54,264 bases of DNA, taken from an uncultured Bacilli bacterium (GTDB taxonomy: Bacteria > Bacillota_I > Bacilli_A > RF39 > UBA660). The stretch lies in contig CAKPEZ010000006.1 in assembly GCA_934149465.1 (NCBI GenBank), forward strand, positions 1 through 54,264, written 5' to 3'. This document shows positions 1 through 7,924 of this stretch, in pieces. Position numbers and translations under genes: made by a program. The notes under the pieces are model-generated. The model was given only the letters and a program-made list of their open reading frames with translations. It made no database searches and was not told where the DNA came from. The first letter of the stretch is position 1. Every line of letters starts with the position of its first letter.

Positions 1-60
1 AAGCAAATAGAAAACAAATAACTCTGTTAAAAATAAAGTTAAACTAAAGAAAAATTGTAA

Positions 61-441
61 ATTAATATAAAAAGAAGAAAAAAGTGTCTATACAACATTC
101 AAAGAGTCGCCCTTATTAGAACTCTTGCAACTAATCCTGATATTCTTCTTTTAGATGAACCTTTCTCTGCATTAGATTATCAAACTAGATTAGCCGTATC
201 GGATGATGTTTATAAAATAATAAAAAAAGAACAAAAAACAGTAATTATGGTTACCCATGATTTAGCGGAAGCTATTAGTATGGCTGATCGCATTATTGTT
301 TTAACAAATAGACCTGCTAAAGTTAAAACTATTTTTAAGATTAATCTTTCAAATAAAAGTACTCCTATTAATAATAGGAAATGTAAAGAATTTACTGATT
401 ACTATGAAAAAATATGGAAGGAAATTGATTTTCATGTATAG
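61..441 (+). pseudogene. ABC transporter ATPase, 3' fragment
   Basis: This is the C-terminal half of an ABC importer ATPase. The frame shows the residues just after the signature motif (QRVALIRTLA), Walker B with D-loop (ILLLDEPFSALD) and the H-loop (VMVTHD-like, VTHDLAEAISMADR). The LSGG signature, Q-loop and Walker A that should precede them are absent: the reading frame upstream of about position 100 is unrelated and runs into TAA at 58-60. It overlaps the permease gene by a few bases, as is usual for nitrate/taurine/thiamine-precursor-type importers. Either the gene is truly 5'-truncated or the first roughly 100 bases of the window are a misjoined contig end. I cannot distinguish these. 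The substrate is unknown. Confidence 0.7.
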
Positions 442-1228
442 TAATGAGCATAAAGAATATTTAAAAAAAAGAAAAATCTATCTATTTTGGATATATTTTT
501 CACAAGTATTGATCTTAATTCTAGCTATCATTATTTGGCAGTTATTAGCAGATAAAAAAATTATTAATACTTTTATCTTCTCTAGTCCTAAATTAGTTTT
601 AAAAACAATAATAAATCTTCATAATACTAATAATCTTTATCATCACGTTGGAATTACAATTTACGAAACTCTAGTAAGCTTTCTAATGGGCTCTATTATA
701 GGAAGTATAATTGCAATTATTTTATGGTGGAATAAATTTATCTCTAAAGTAATAGATCCATATCTAACCATTTTAAATAGTCTTCCTAAAGTAGCACTTG
801 GTCCTATTATAATTATTTGGGCAGGAGCAGGAATAAACTCCATCATTACAATGGCTCTTCTTATTTCGGTTATTGTTACTGTTATCACAGTATATAACGG
901 ATTTATTAGTACCGACATAATTAAAATTAATTTATTAAAATCTTTTAATGCAAGTAAATCTCAAATATTAAGATTATTAATTCTTCCTAGTAATTATCAA
1001 ACTATCATCAGTTCATTAAAAATTAATATTAGTATGTCATTAATTGGCGTTATTATGGGAGAATTTCTAGTATCAAAAGAGGGAATTGGCTACTTAATAA
1101 TGTATGGCTCTCAAGTATTTAATTTAAATTTAGTAATATCTGGAATAATTATTTTAGCAATAGTTTCTTATCTAATGTATTTATCTATTTGTTTGTTAGA
1201 AAAAATTATTATAAAGAAAAAAAATTAA
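434..1228 (+). CDS. ABC transporter permease, TauC/SsuC type
   Basis: Inner-membrane subunit of a binding-protein-dependent ABC importer of the family that carries nitrate, sulfonates or thiamine precursors. About six hydrophobic segments are visible. The cytoplasmic coupling loop lies near the middle (LKSFNASKSQILRLLILPS), followed by the conserved tail GEFLVSKEGIGYLI typical of this family. I prefer the ATG at 434, giving 264 residues, because GGAAGGAAA at 416-424 is a plausible ribosome site and the overlap with the ATPase is then only 8 bases. An upstream in-frame ATG at 404 is possible but would overlap by 38. No substrate-binding lipoprotein gene follows, so the substrate cannot be assigned. 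A terminator lies directly behind the gene. Confidence 0.85.
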   Translation: MYSNEHKEYLKKRKIYLFWIYFSQVLILILAIIIWQLLADKKIINTFIFSSPKLVLKTIINLHNTNNLYHHVGITIYETLVSFLMGSIIGSIIAIILWWNKFISKVIDPYLTILNSLPKVALGPIIIIWAGAGINSIITMALLISVIVTVITVYNGFISTDIIKINLLKSFNASKSQILRLLILPSNYQTIISSLKINISMSLIGVIMGEFLVSKEGIGYLIMYGSQVFNLNLVISGIIILAIVSYLMYLSICLLEKIIIKKKN

Positions 1229-1258
1229 AGGGAAATCTTCTTCTCTTTAATTTTTTTT
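1227..1258 (+). terminator. Intrinsic terminator behind ABC permease
   Basis: Arms AAAGGGAA and TTCTCTTT pair over 8 bp (one G-U), separated by a 6-base loop and followed by AA and eight T. The stem overlaps the stop codon of the permease. The T-run abuts the 3' end of the convergent AAA-protein gene. Confidence 0.7.
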
Positions 1259-2153
1259 AAATTATTACGCCTTCTTCTGCTAAAATTTCCTTAAATTCTT
1301 CTTTAAAAACAACTAATTCTTTTTTTATAACATCTGGATATACAGCTTTAGTATCACGAATCGCTTCATAAATATTTTTAAATTTTACTTCTTTAGAATT
1401 TTCATATAAAGCATTTGAAAAGGCTTGTCTTAATATAACTAAACATATATCTGGATATCTAGAAGATATTTCATATACTCTTTTATATTCACTAGTCATG
1501 TTAACAATAAATTTCATGATTTTTTCTTTAATGAAATCACTATAATTTAAAGATACTCCTGTTTGTTTTTCTAGTTTAGGAATAGTCTTTAAAAGGATTT
1601 GAACACACATTTCTTGAGTAGGTTCTTCTATTTCTATTTTTTCAAATCTTCTAGTAAAAGCTTTATCTCTTAAAATATATTTTTCATATTCATATGTTGT
1701 AGTTGCTCCTATCATTTTAATAGTACCACGACTTAATCCTTCTTTAAACATGTTAGCAAGGTCTAACGCTCCTTGAGCATCATTGCCAATTAATGTATGA
1801 ATTTCATCAATAAAAAGAATGATTTTTTCTTCTTTTTTTAATTCTTGAACTAACTTTAAAACACGGTTTTCTCCATTAGTATTACCTATTAAAGCAGTAG
1901 TATTAATCCTATAAATTCTATATCCCTGTAAAGCATCTGGTACTTCTTTTCTTTGAATTAAATATGCTAATCCTTCTACAATAGCAGTTTTACCAATACC
2001 AGGTTTACCAACTAAACAAGCAGATTTTTCTGGTGTAAGCAAAACTAACATTAACTCTTTTAATTCTTTTTCCCTAGCAATAGCTGGGTTAGTAATATAT
2101 TCAGCTTCTGTTAAATTATCTGCATATCTATCTAGTATTCTTTCTTCATTCAT
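1257..2153 (-). CDS. Stand-alone Clp-type AAA+ ATPase (ClpA/ClpB D1-like)
   Basis: 298 residues corresponding to the first AAA+ module of ClpA/ClpB/ClpC. Seen: Walker A GKPGIGKT (49-56), Walker B ILFIDEIH (112-119), sensor 1 region KMIGATTTYEYEKY and an arginine-finger region DKAFTRRFEKIEI, then the small helical domain. Missing compared with true Clp unfoldases: the N-terminal Clp_N repeats, the middle coiled coil and the whole D2 module. A ClpP-binding loop is therefore not expected. The family knowledge gives ATP hydrolysis coupled to protein remodelling; the target here is unknown. It is last in the ftsY-ylxM operon, 9 bases after a small membrane protein that might anchor or partner it (inference). 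Confidence 0.8.
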   Translation of the reverse strand: MNEERILDRYADNLTEAEYITNPAIAREKELKELMLVLLTPEKSACLVGKPGIGKTAIVEGLAYLIQRKEVPDALQGYRIYRINTTALIGNTNGENRVLKLVQELKKEEKIILFIDEIHTLIGNDAQGALDLANMFKEGLSRGTIKMIGATTTYEYEKYILRDKAFTRRFEKIEIEEPTQEMCVQILLKTIPKLEKQTGVSLNYSDFIKEKIMKFIVNMTSEYKRVYEISSRYPDICLVILRQAFSNALYENSKEVKFKNIYEAIRDTKAVYPDVIKKELVVFKEEFKEILAEEGVII

Positions 2154-2162
2154 TATTATCCC

Positions 2163-2363
2163 CTACTTTCTTGTTAATAAATATAAAATAAACCATAATC
2201 CCGTAGTTGCAACTATTGATCCTAGAAAAATAGAATCAGCAAAACCACCATCTTTAAAGTGAACTTTTTCCTTAAAAAAGCCTTTTCCTTTATAAGGATC
2301 AACTGGTAACTTCTCATCTTCTAAAACAATAATATTTTCTAAATTTACTAATTCTTCATGCAT
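2163..2363 (-). CDS. Small C-tail-anchored membrane protein, unknown
   Basis: 66 residues. The first 40 are charged and soluble, followed by one hydrophobic segment (SIFLGSIVATTGLWFILYLL) and a short LTRK tail, so the N-terminus probably faces the cytoplasm. I recognise no family. The gene lies between ylxM and the AAA ATPase with gaps of 12 and 9 bases, so it is co-transcribed with them. A ribosome site (GGGAGTG) precedes the ATG. A membrane adaptor role for the neighbouring AAA protein is possible but only inferred from position. Confidence 0.7.
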   Translation of the reverse strand: MHEELVNLENIIVLEDEKLPVDPYKGKGFFKEKVHFKDGGFADSIFLGSIVATTGLWFILYLLTRK

Positions 2364-2375
2364 AAATTCACTCCC

Positions 2376-2669
2376 TTAGTATAATTTTTTTATTTTATCT
2401 GCTATTAAAGGATTATCTATTTTATCTAATAATTCTAATAATTCTTTTTTCTTAGAACATAAATTTAATTTTTCTTCATAAGAATATAACTTAGTTTCAA
2501 TAGTTTTTAATGTATTATGAACAGCATTTCGAGAAATAGATTCATTTTCACTTATTTCTCCTAAGGTATAGTTATTGAAATAATAATCTTCAAAATATTT
2601 TTGTTGAATAGGTGTTAATAATTCTCCATAATAATCATAAAGAATTATTAAATAATCACGTTTTTCCAT
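2376..2669 (-). CDS. ylxM: YlxM-family helix-turn-helix protein
   Basis: 97 residues with the sigma-4-like helix-turn-helix of the YlxM/p13 family: an N-terminal helix (LTPIQQKYFEDYYFNNYTL) followed by GEISENESISRNAVHNTLKTIE. The family is almost always encoded between ftsY and ffh and is linked to the signal-recognition-particle pathway. In streptococci the homologue binds SRP RNA and Ffh (family knowledge). Here it lies downstream of ftsY as expected, with one intervening membrane-protein gene whose stop codon overlaps this ATG by one base (TAATG), indicating translational coupling. No ffh follows: a membrane protein and an AAA ATPase take its place. Confidence 0.9.
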   Translation of the reverse strand: MEKRDYLIILYDYYGELLTPIQQKYFEDYYFNNYTLGEISENESISRNAVHNTLKTIETKLYSYEEKLNLCSKKKELLELLDKIDNPLIADKIKKLY

Positions 2670-2959
2670 TATATTAAATGACTAATCGTATAATATAGAG
2701 TATATACTAGTAGTAAAATTATCATAATGCCTAATCCAACAATAACAGGTTTTGCTTTTTTATTATTTCGGTAGTAATATGCGATTAAAAATAATGCAGC
2801 AGCAGTCATACTAGTAGATGCTGGAGTAAATTTACTATCTATACATACTAGTATAAGAAGTATCCACGCAACTATACTAAAAACAATCGCTAATACTTTA
2901 ACTATTTTATCTGTTTCAATCATTTCTTTGTTTTCTTTAACTATTTTTCCTTTACCCAT
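2669..2959 (-). CDS. Small three-helix membrane protein, unknown
   Basis: 96 residues with a polar N-terminal stretch and three hydrophobic segments (about residues 22-41, 47-62 and 70-92). A Lys/Arg-rich loop (YYRNNKKAKP) between the second and third suggests orientation by the positive-inside rule. A good ribosome site, AAGGAG, precedes the ATG. It sits between ftsY and ylxM and overlaps the ylxM start by one base. I do not recognise the family. Its position in a targeting-related operon suggests an envelope role, but nothing in the sequence fixes a function. Confidence 0.7.
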   Translation of the reverse strand: MGKGKIVKENKEMIETDKIVKVLAIVFSIVAWILLILVCIDSKFTPASTSMTAAALFLIAYYYRNNKKAKPVIVGLGIMIILLLVYTLYYTISHLI

Positions 2960-2974
2960 TTTTATTTCTCCTTT

Positions 2975-3940
2975 TTATACTAAATCTTTAAATAATCCAT
3001 ATATATACTTTTCAATATCAAAATTTTCAATATCATCAGGCTTTTCTCCTAAGCCAACATACTTTACTGGAATATTTACTTCTTCTTTAATCGCAAGAAC
3101 TATTCCACCCTTAGCAGTTCCATCTAACTTAGTTAAAACTATTCCTGTTATATCAGTTATTTCTTTAAATGCTTTAGCCTGAGATATTCCATTTTGACCA
3201 GTAGTAGCATCTATTACAAGCAATGTCTCTGATGGAGCAGATTCTATTTTAGACTTGATTATTTTATTTATTTTAGCAAGTTCTCCCATTAAATTAGATT
3301 TATTTTGTAGTCTTCCTGCTGTATCTATAAGTACCACATCATATTTTTCTTTTAAGGCAATATCTAATCCATCAAAAATAACACTTGATGGATCAGTTGT
3401 ATCTTTAGTAACAACTGGAAGAGACAGTTTATCCCCCCATTCTTTTAACTGCTCTACAGCACCTGCTCTAAAGGTATCAGCAGCAATCAAAAGAACTTTA
3501 TGTCCTTCGTTTGCTAATTTATGAGCAATCTTAGCAATGCTTGTCGTCTTTCCTACACCATTTACACCAATAAATAATAAAACTGTTGGACCATCTGGAT
3601 TAAACTTTATATTATTATCTAAGATTTCACCTTCAACGTACATAATTAATAATTCATCAACTATTATTTCTTTAAGAATTTCACTATCAGTAATTTGTTC
3701 ATTTTTTACTCTTTTACGGAGACGTTCAACAAATTTAACTACTGTATCAACGCCAATATCTGCCATAATCAAAATTTCTTCTAATTCTTCAAAATAGTCT
3801 TCATTAATAAACTTATATTTTTTAGATAGATTATTTAGTTTAGAAACAAATTCACCACGTGTTTTTTTTAAGCCTTGATCATATTTTTCTACAGCTTCTT
3901 TCTTATTAAATACTTGTTTTATTTTATCAAAAATTCCCAT
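2975..3940 (-). CDS. ftsY: Signal recognition particle receptor FtsY
   Basis: 321-residue SRP GTPase, the membrane-associated receptor that docks ribosome-SRP complexes and hydrolyses GTP together with Ffh. The N-terminal basic amphipathic stretch (MGIFDKIKQVFNKKEA) takes the place of the long acidic A domain, as in many Firmicutes. The four-helix N domain follows, then the G domain with P-loop GVNGVGKTTSIAK, the conserved DTFRAGAVEQL box, DTAGRLQNK and the TKLDGTAKGG guanine-specificity region. It ends with GEKPDDIENFD, characteristic of FtsY. It leads the operon ftsY / membrane protein / ylxM / membrane protein / AAA ATPase. A TATAAT-like -10 lies at 3959-3964, just downstream of the rny terminator. 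Confidence 0.97.
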   Translation of the reverse strand: MGIFDKIKQVFNKKEAVEKYDQGLKKTRGEFVSKLNNLSKKYKFINEDYFEELEEILIMADIGVDTVVKFVERLRKRVKNEQITDSEILKEIIVDELLIMYVEGEILDNNIKFNPDGPTVLLFIGVNGVGKTTSIAKIAHKLANEGHKVLLIAADTFRAGAVEQLKEWGDKLSLPVVTKDTTDPSSVIFDGLDIALKEKYDVVLIDTAGRLQNKSNLMGELAKINKIIKSKIESAPSETLLVIDATTGQNGISQAKAFKEITDITGIVLTKLDGTAKGGIVLAIKEEVNIPVKYVGLGEKPDDIENFDIEKYIYGLFKDLV

Positions 3941-3958
3941 GGAAACCTCCCTATTGTA

Positions 3959-3964
3959 ATTATA
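3959..3964 (-). promoter_or_regulatory. Probable -10 element for the ftsY operon
   Basis: A perfect TATAAT (minus strand) preceded by TGA lies 18 bases upstream of the ftsY start codon region and just after the rny terminator. No good -35 is visible at the expected distance, where the T-rich terminator tail sits, so confidence is moderate. Confidence 0.45.
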
Positions 3965-3975
3965 TCATATTTTGT

Positions 3976-4001
3976 GAAAAAAGAAGCATTTATTTTGCTT
4001 C
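3976..4001 (-). terminator. Intrinsic terminator of rny
   Basis: On the minus strand GAAGCA and TGCTTC form the stem around a 7-base A-rich loop that contains the rny stop codon, followed by TTTTTTC. It separates rny from ftsY. Confidence 0.75.
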
Positions 4002-5543
4002 TTCGGTTGCTCTTGTTTCTCTTATAACAGTTACTTTAATAGTACCAGGGTATTGTAATTGTTCTTCAATCTTTTCTTTTATTTCACGAGCTATTTGATA
4101 TGATTCTAAATCAGATACTTCTTCTGGTTTAACAACTACTCTTAATTCACGTCCAGCTTGAACAGCATAAGATTTTTCAACACCTTTTATCTTGTTACCA
4201 ATTTCTTCTAATTGTTCTAGACGCTGAAAATAATTTTCGGTGCTATCATTGCGAGCACCTGGTCTAGATGCTGATATTGTATCAGCAATTGCCACCAAGA
4301 CTGCGATTAAGCTTTTTGGCTCTTCATCCCCATGATGAGATGCTATTGTATTAATTACAACAGGATCTTCATTATATTTCTTAGCAAGTTCTACACCAAT
4401 TTCAACATGGCTTCCTTGCATTTCAAAGTCAATTGCTTTTCCTATATCATGAAGAAGACCTGCTCTTTTTGCTAATGCTACATTATCGCCAAGTTCAGCA
4501 GCAAGTAAACCAGCAATATTAGCAACTTCTATAGAATGTTGTAAAGCATTTTGACTATAGCTTGTTCTAAAATGTAAGCGACCAATAATTTCAATTAGTT
4601 CGGCATCTATCTTAGATATACCAAGACTATAAATAGCTTCTTTACCATAATCTTTTATTTTCTGTTTTACTTCTTGAAGCATTTTATCGTAAAGTTCTTC
4701 AATTCTAGCTGGATGAATTCTTCCATCCTTAATTAAATTTTCTAAAGTTAATCTAGCAATTTCTCTTCTTAAAGGATCAAACGAAGAAATAACTATAGCT
4801 TCTGGAGTATCATCAATTATAAGATCTACTCCAGTAACAGCCTCAATAGTACGTACGTTTCTTCCTTCTCTTCCAATAATACGTCCCTTCATTTCATCAT
4901 TAGGTAAACTAATAACTGAAACGGTTTGTTCATTAGTAACATCAGCAGCATACTTTTGCATTGCCATAACAAGCATTTCTTTTGCTTTATTATCTAATTC
5001 TAATTTAGCTTCGCTTTCTCTTTCTTTAATATATGAAGCAATCTCTATTGTCATTTTTGCTTCTACAAATTTCATTATTTCATCATGAGCTTCTTTTGCA
5101 GAATAATGACTAATTTTTTCTAATTCTTTTAGCTGTTCTTTTTTTAATTCTTCCATTTTTTCTTGAGATTCTTGAAGTTCTTTTTGCTTATTTACTAAAT
5201 TATTCTCTTTTTCTTCAAGCATAAATTCACGATTTTGAAGAGCAACATCTCTTCTATCAATATTGTTTTCCCTTTGAAGTAAGCGATCTTCTGACTCTTT
5301 TAGTTCATTTTTCTTCTCTTTAATTTCACGATCAGTTTCTATTTTTAGTTTATGAGCTTCTTCTTTAGCTTCAAACATCGATTCACGAACAATTTTATCT
5401 GCTTCTTTTTGAGCTTTTTCTAAAATAGAAGCAGCTTTTTTATTATCATTTTTATTTTTGATATATCTAAAAACTAAAATAATAATTAATCCAAGAACTA
5501 TTCCAAGAATTACCATTAAAATGGAGAAAAGTGGATCCTTCAT
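3990..5543 (-). CDS. rny: Ribonuclease Y
   Basis: 517-residue membrane-anchored endoribonuclease that starts bulk mRNA decay in Firmicutes. Domains in order: an N-terminal transmembrane helix (ILMVILGIVLGLIIILVF, residues 8-25), a long charged coiled coil to about residue 200, a KH RNA-binding domain (GRIIGREGRNVRTIEAVTG) and an HD phosphohydrolase domain with LLHDIGKAID and ASHHGDEEP supplying the metal ligands. Length matches the family (about 520). It has its own near-consensus promoter upstream and its own terminator, so it is probably monocistronic. The position next to recA and pgsA is the usual Firmicute arrangement. Confidence 0.97.
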   Translation of the reverse strand: MKDPLFSILMVILGIVLGLIIILVFRYIKNKNDNKKAASILEKAQKEADKIVRESMFEAKEEAHKLKIETDREIKEKKNELKESEDRLLQRENNIDRRDVALQNREFMLEEKENNLVNKQKELQESQEKMEELKKEQLKELEKISHYSAKEAHDEIMKFVEAKMTIEIASYIKERESEAKLELDNKAKEMLVMAMQKYAADVTNEQTVSVISLPNDEMKGRIIGREGRNVRTIEAVTGVDLIIDDTPEAIVISSFDPLRREIARLTLENLIKDGRIHPARIEELYDKMLQEVKQKIKDYGKEAIYSLGISKIDAELIEIIGRLHFRTSYSQNALQHSIEVANIAGLLAAELGDNVALAKRAGLLHDIGKAIDFEMQGSHVEIGVELAKKYNEDPVVINTIASHHGDEEPKSLIAVLVAIADTISASRPGARNDSTENYFQRLEQLEEIGNKIKGVEKSYAVQAGRELRVVVKPEEVSDLESYQIAREIKEKIEEQLQYPGTIKVTVIRETRATEEAK

Positions 5544-5642
5544 AAATACACCTCCATTCTTTATATTTTAGGATAAAAATACTTTTATCATAATCTATAT
5601 CTAATACTTTTATTAATTAAAAAATATAAACATCCTAATTTA

Positions 5643-5671
5643 ATTATAGCAATTCTCTTAATTGATGTCAA
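5643..5671 (-). promoter_or_regulatory. Near-consensus sigma-A promoter of rny
   Basis: Minus strand: -35 TTGACA (5666-5671), a 17-base spacer ending in TGC, and -10 TATAAT (5643-5648), so both hexamers are perfect and the -10 is extended. The leader to the rny ATG is about 90 bases. Confidence 0.9.
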
Positions 5672-5675
5672 TGAG

Positions 5676-5712
5676 AAAAAAAGAGGGATTTTGACGACCT
5701 ATTTTCCCTCTT
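5676..5712 (-). terminator. Intrinsic terminator of recA
   Basis: Minus strand: arms AAGAGGGA and TCCCTCTT around a 16-base loop that contains the recA stop, followed by a run of T. The rny -35 begins a few bases downstream. Confidence 0.75.
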
Positions 5713-6742
5713 TTTCAGTATTTTTCTTTGTTTTTACTTTATCTTCTTCAAGTAAACCATAGTGCTCACGCACCTTTTTTTCTATCTCTTTCATTAATTC
5801 AGGATTATCTTTAAATAAAAGTTTTACATTTTCCTTACCTTGGCCTATTTTTTCACCCATATAAGAATACCAAGCACCACTTTTATCGATAATTCCAACT
5901 TCACTTGCTAAATCAACTAATTCGCCTTCTTTACTAACTCCTTGGCCATACATAATTTCAACAGTAGCAGTCTTAAATGGTGGTGCAACCTTATTTTTTA
6001 CTACTTTTATATTTGTTTTATTACCAATTATATCAGTACCTTGTTTTATTTGTTCGCCTCTTCTTATATCTAAACGAACTGATGCATAATATTTTAACGC
6101 CTTTCCTCCAGGAGTAGTTTCAGGATTTCCAAACATAACTCCAACTTTTTCACGAAGCTGATTAATAAAAATGACTATTGTATTTGTTTTATTTATTGAT
6201 CCTGATAATTTACGAAGAGCTTGAGACATAAGTCTTGCTTGGAGACCAACATGGGAATCTCCCATTTCGCCATCTATTTCAGCTTGAGGAACAAGTGCCG
6301 CTACTGAATCTATTACTACAATATTAACTGCTTCACTTTTTACTAATGCATCACATATTTCTAATGCCTGCTCACCAGTATCAGGTTGCGATAATAATAA
6401 TTCATTAATATTTACTCCAAGTTTTCTAGCATAATCTGGATCTAAAGAGTGCTCAGCATCAATAAATGCTGCTCTTCCGCCTTCTTTTTGTATTTCGGCA
6501 ATAGCATGCAAAGCAAATGTTGTTTTACCAGAAGATTCTGGACCATATATTTCAATAATTCTTCCCTTTGGATATCCTCCTACTCCAAGCGCTATATCTA
6601 AAGTTAGTGAACCACTTGGACAAACAGCTATTTTATTATGTGTTTGTTCTCCAAGTTTCATAATTGAACCTTTACCAAATTGCTTTTCTATATCAGCTAA
6701 AACTTGTGCTAAAGCTTTATCTTTATCAATATTCTTATTCAT
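5699..6742 (-). CDS. recA: Recombinase RecA
   Basis: 347-residue strand-exchange ATPase of homologous recombination and co-protease for LexA. Seen: P-loop GPESSGKT (67-74), the FIDAEHSLDPDYARKLGV box, the Walker B region VIDSVAALVPQAEIDGEMGD, the MSQALRKL and FINQLREKVGVMFGNPETTPGGKALKYY L2 region, and a Lys/Glu-rich C-terminal tail. Length is normal. It has its own promoter with a LexA-type box beside it. cinA, often found between pgsA and recA in Firmicutes, is absent here. Confidence 0.98.
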   Translation of the reverse strand: MNKNIDKDKALAQVLADIEKQFGKGSIMKLGEQTHNKIAVCPSGSLTLDIALGVGGYPKGRIIEIYGPESSGKTTFALHAIAEIQKEGGRAAFIDAEHSLDPDYARKLGVNINELLLSQPDTGEQALEICDALVKSEAVNIVVIDSVAALVPQAEIDGEMGDSHVGLQARLMSQALRKLSGSINKTNTIVIFINQLREKVGVMFGNPETTPGGKALKYYASVRLDIRRGEQIKQGTDIIGNKTNIKVVKNKVAPPFKTATVEIMYGQGVSKEGELVDLASEVGIIDKSGAWYSYMGEKIGQGKENVKLLFKDNPELMKEIEKKVREHYGLLEEDKVKTKKNTEKEGK

Positions 6743-6772
6743 GTCATTCTCCTTTTCTTACAGTACACATTA

Positions 6773-6801
6773 AGTATAAAAAAAAAGTCGTACTTTGTCA
6801 A
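6773..6801 (-). promoter_or_regulatory. Sigma-A promoter of recA
   Basis: Minus strand: -35 TTGACA (6796-6801), a 17-base spacer with a run of T, and -10 TATACT (6773-6778). The recA ATG is about 30 bases downstream. Confidence 0.88.
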
Positions 6802-6809
6802 GCAAAATA

Positions 6810-6823
6810 CGAACATTTGTTCT
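6810..6823 (-). promoter_or_regulatory. LexA (SOS) box at recA
   Basis: Plus strand CGAACATTTGTTCT matches the Gram-positive LexA/DinR operator pattern CGAAC-N4-GTTCG with one change in the last position. It lies 8 bases upstream of the recA -35 element and just behind the pgsA stop codon. It indicates SOS control of recA, although the position upstream of the -35 is less usual than overlap with the core promoter. Confidence 0.8.
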
Positions 6824-6824
6824 T

Positions 6825-7418
6825 TTATTTTTCTTTAAGATAAACTTTTGCCATTTTATAATATTCTAAAGCAGATACTATTGATAAAACTGCCGCTATT
6901 ATTAGTAAATAATCTGATATTTTAATATCAAATAAGATAAATGGCATATTTTCAAATAGAGCAAATATTAGACCAAACATCAAAGTAGCAGTTTTCCATT
7001 TAGCAATTCCAATTGCAGCAACTGCTTTTCCTTTGTTACCAACAAGCATTTTTAAAGAGTCAACAACAATATCTCTAATTACAATAATAACGCAAATTAT
7101 TGGTGCTACTTTGTGATTACATGCTAGTATTATTAAAACTGAATTAGTCAAAACTTTATCAGATATAGCATCAATCATTTTACCAAAGTCAGTAACATAA
7201 TTATATTTTCTTGCTACTCTTCCATCAAAGAAATCGGTAATAGATGCTACTATAAATAAAATTCCAGCAATTATTGAAGTTAATTCTATTTCAATACGGC
7301 CATTTACTAAGAAAGTAGGCAAATTTATTCCTAGTTGTTCAAAAGGAAATAATAATAATAAAATTATTACTACGGCCATATAAATTCTAGACATTGTAAG
7401 TTTATTTGCTAAGTTCAT
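6825..7418 (-). CDS. pgsA: CDP-diacylglycerol-glycerol-3-phosphate 3-phosphatidyltransferase
   Basis: 197-residue membrane enzyme that makes phosphatidylglycerol phosphate, the committed step to phosphatidylglycerol. The CDP-alcohol phosphotransferase signature is complete: DG-x2-AR-x8-G-x3-D-x3-D, visible from FFDGRVARKYNY to DFGKMIDAISDK. Several hydrophobic helices flank it. It starts three bases after the rodZ stop, and its ribosome site (AGAGGTAG) is the end of rodZ, so the two are translationally linked. recA follows with its own promoter. Confidence 0.93.
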   Translation of the reverse strand: MNLANKLTMSRIYMAVVIILLLLFPFEQLGINLPTFLVNGRIEIELTSIIAGILFIVASITDFFDGRVARKYNYVTDFGKMIDAISDKVLTNSVLIILACNHKVAPIICVIIVIRDIVVDSLKMLVGNKGKAVAAIGIAKWKTATLMFGLIFALFENMPFILFDIKISDYLLIIAAVLSIVSALEYYKMAKVYLKEK

Positions 7419-7421
7419 AGA

Positions 7422-7892
7422 CTACCTCTTTTCTATATATGAAACATTATCTTTTGTAATGTTATCACCTTTAAAGCTTGTTATTAATACATATCCTAAT
7501 ATTACAACTACTATTCCTATTGTAATATATATAAGGTATGGCGGAATTGTTATTTTCTCTTTGCATTTCTTAGTATAAGGGGAAGCTATTTTTTTAGGTT
7601 CCTTTTGTTTTTCTTTCTTAGCTTCTTCTATTACTTCAAGTGGTATTTTAGAAGTATAATCAAACATAAATTCATTAAACTCATCAACTAAGCTATCACC
7701 ATTTAATCCTAAGTAATTAGCATAATCCTTAATAAAATATTTTAGATAAAAAACATCTTTAAATTCTTTGATATTTCCTTCTTCAATATTCATAATTTGA
7801 CTAGGTCTTAATTTTAAATCTTCAGCTGCTTCTTCAATGGATACTCCATTTTCGATACGTTTTTCTTTTAATTTCAGCCCTATTTCTTGCAT
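7422..7892 (-). CDS. rodZ: RodZ-like HTH membrane protein
   Basis: 156 residues. The N-terminal HTH_25-type domain (MQEIGLKLKEKRIENGVSIEEAAEDLKLRP split over residues 1-30, then MNIEEGNIKEFK) is that of RodZ/YmfM, which connects MreB and the cell-wall elongation machinery to the membrane. One transmembrane helix follows at about residues 117-139 (YLIYITIGIVVVILGYVLI). Only about 17 residues lie outside, so the extracytoplasmic domain of longer RodZ proteins is absent. The position directly before pgsA is the typical Firmicute context. Confidence 0.85.
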   Translation of the reverse strand: MQEIGLKLKEKRIENGVSIEEAAEDLKLRPSQIMNIEEGNIKEFKDVFYLKYFIKDYANYLGLNGDSLVDEFNEFMFDYTSKIPLEVIEEAKKEKQKEPKKIASPYTKKCKEKITIPPYLIYITIGIVVVILGYVLITSFKGDNITKDNVSYIEKR

Positions 7893-7924
7893 AAATTAAT
7901 AAACACCTCTTTTTTAGGTAAAAA

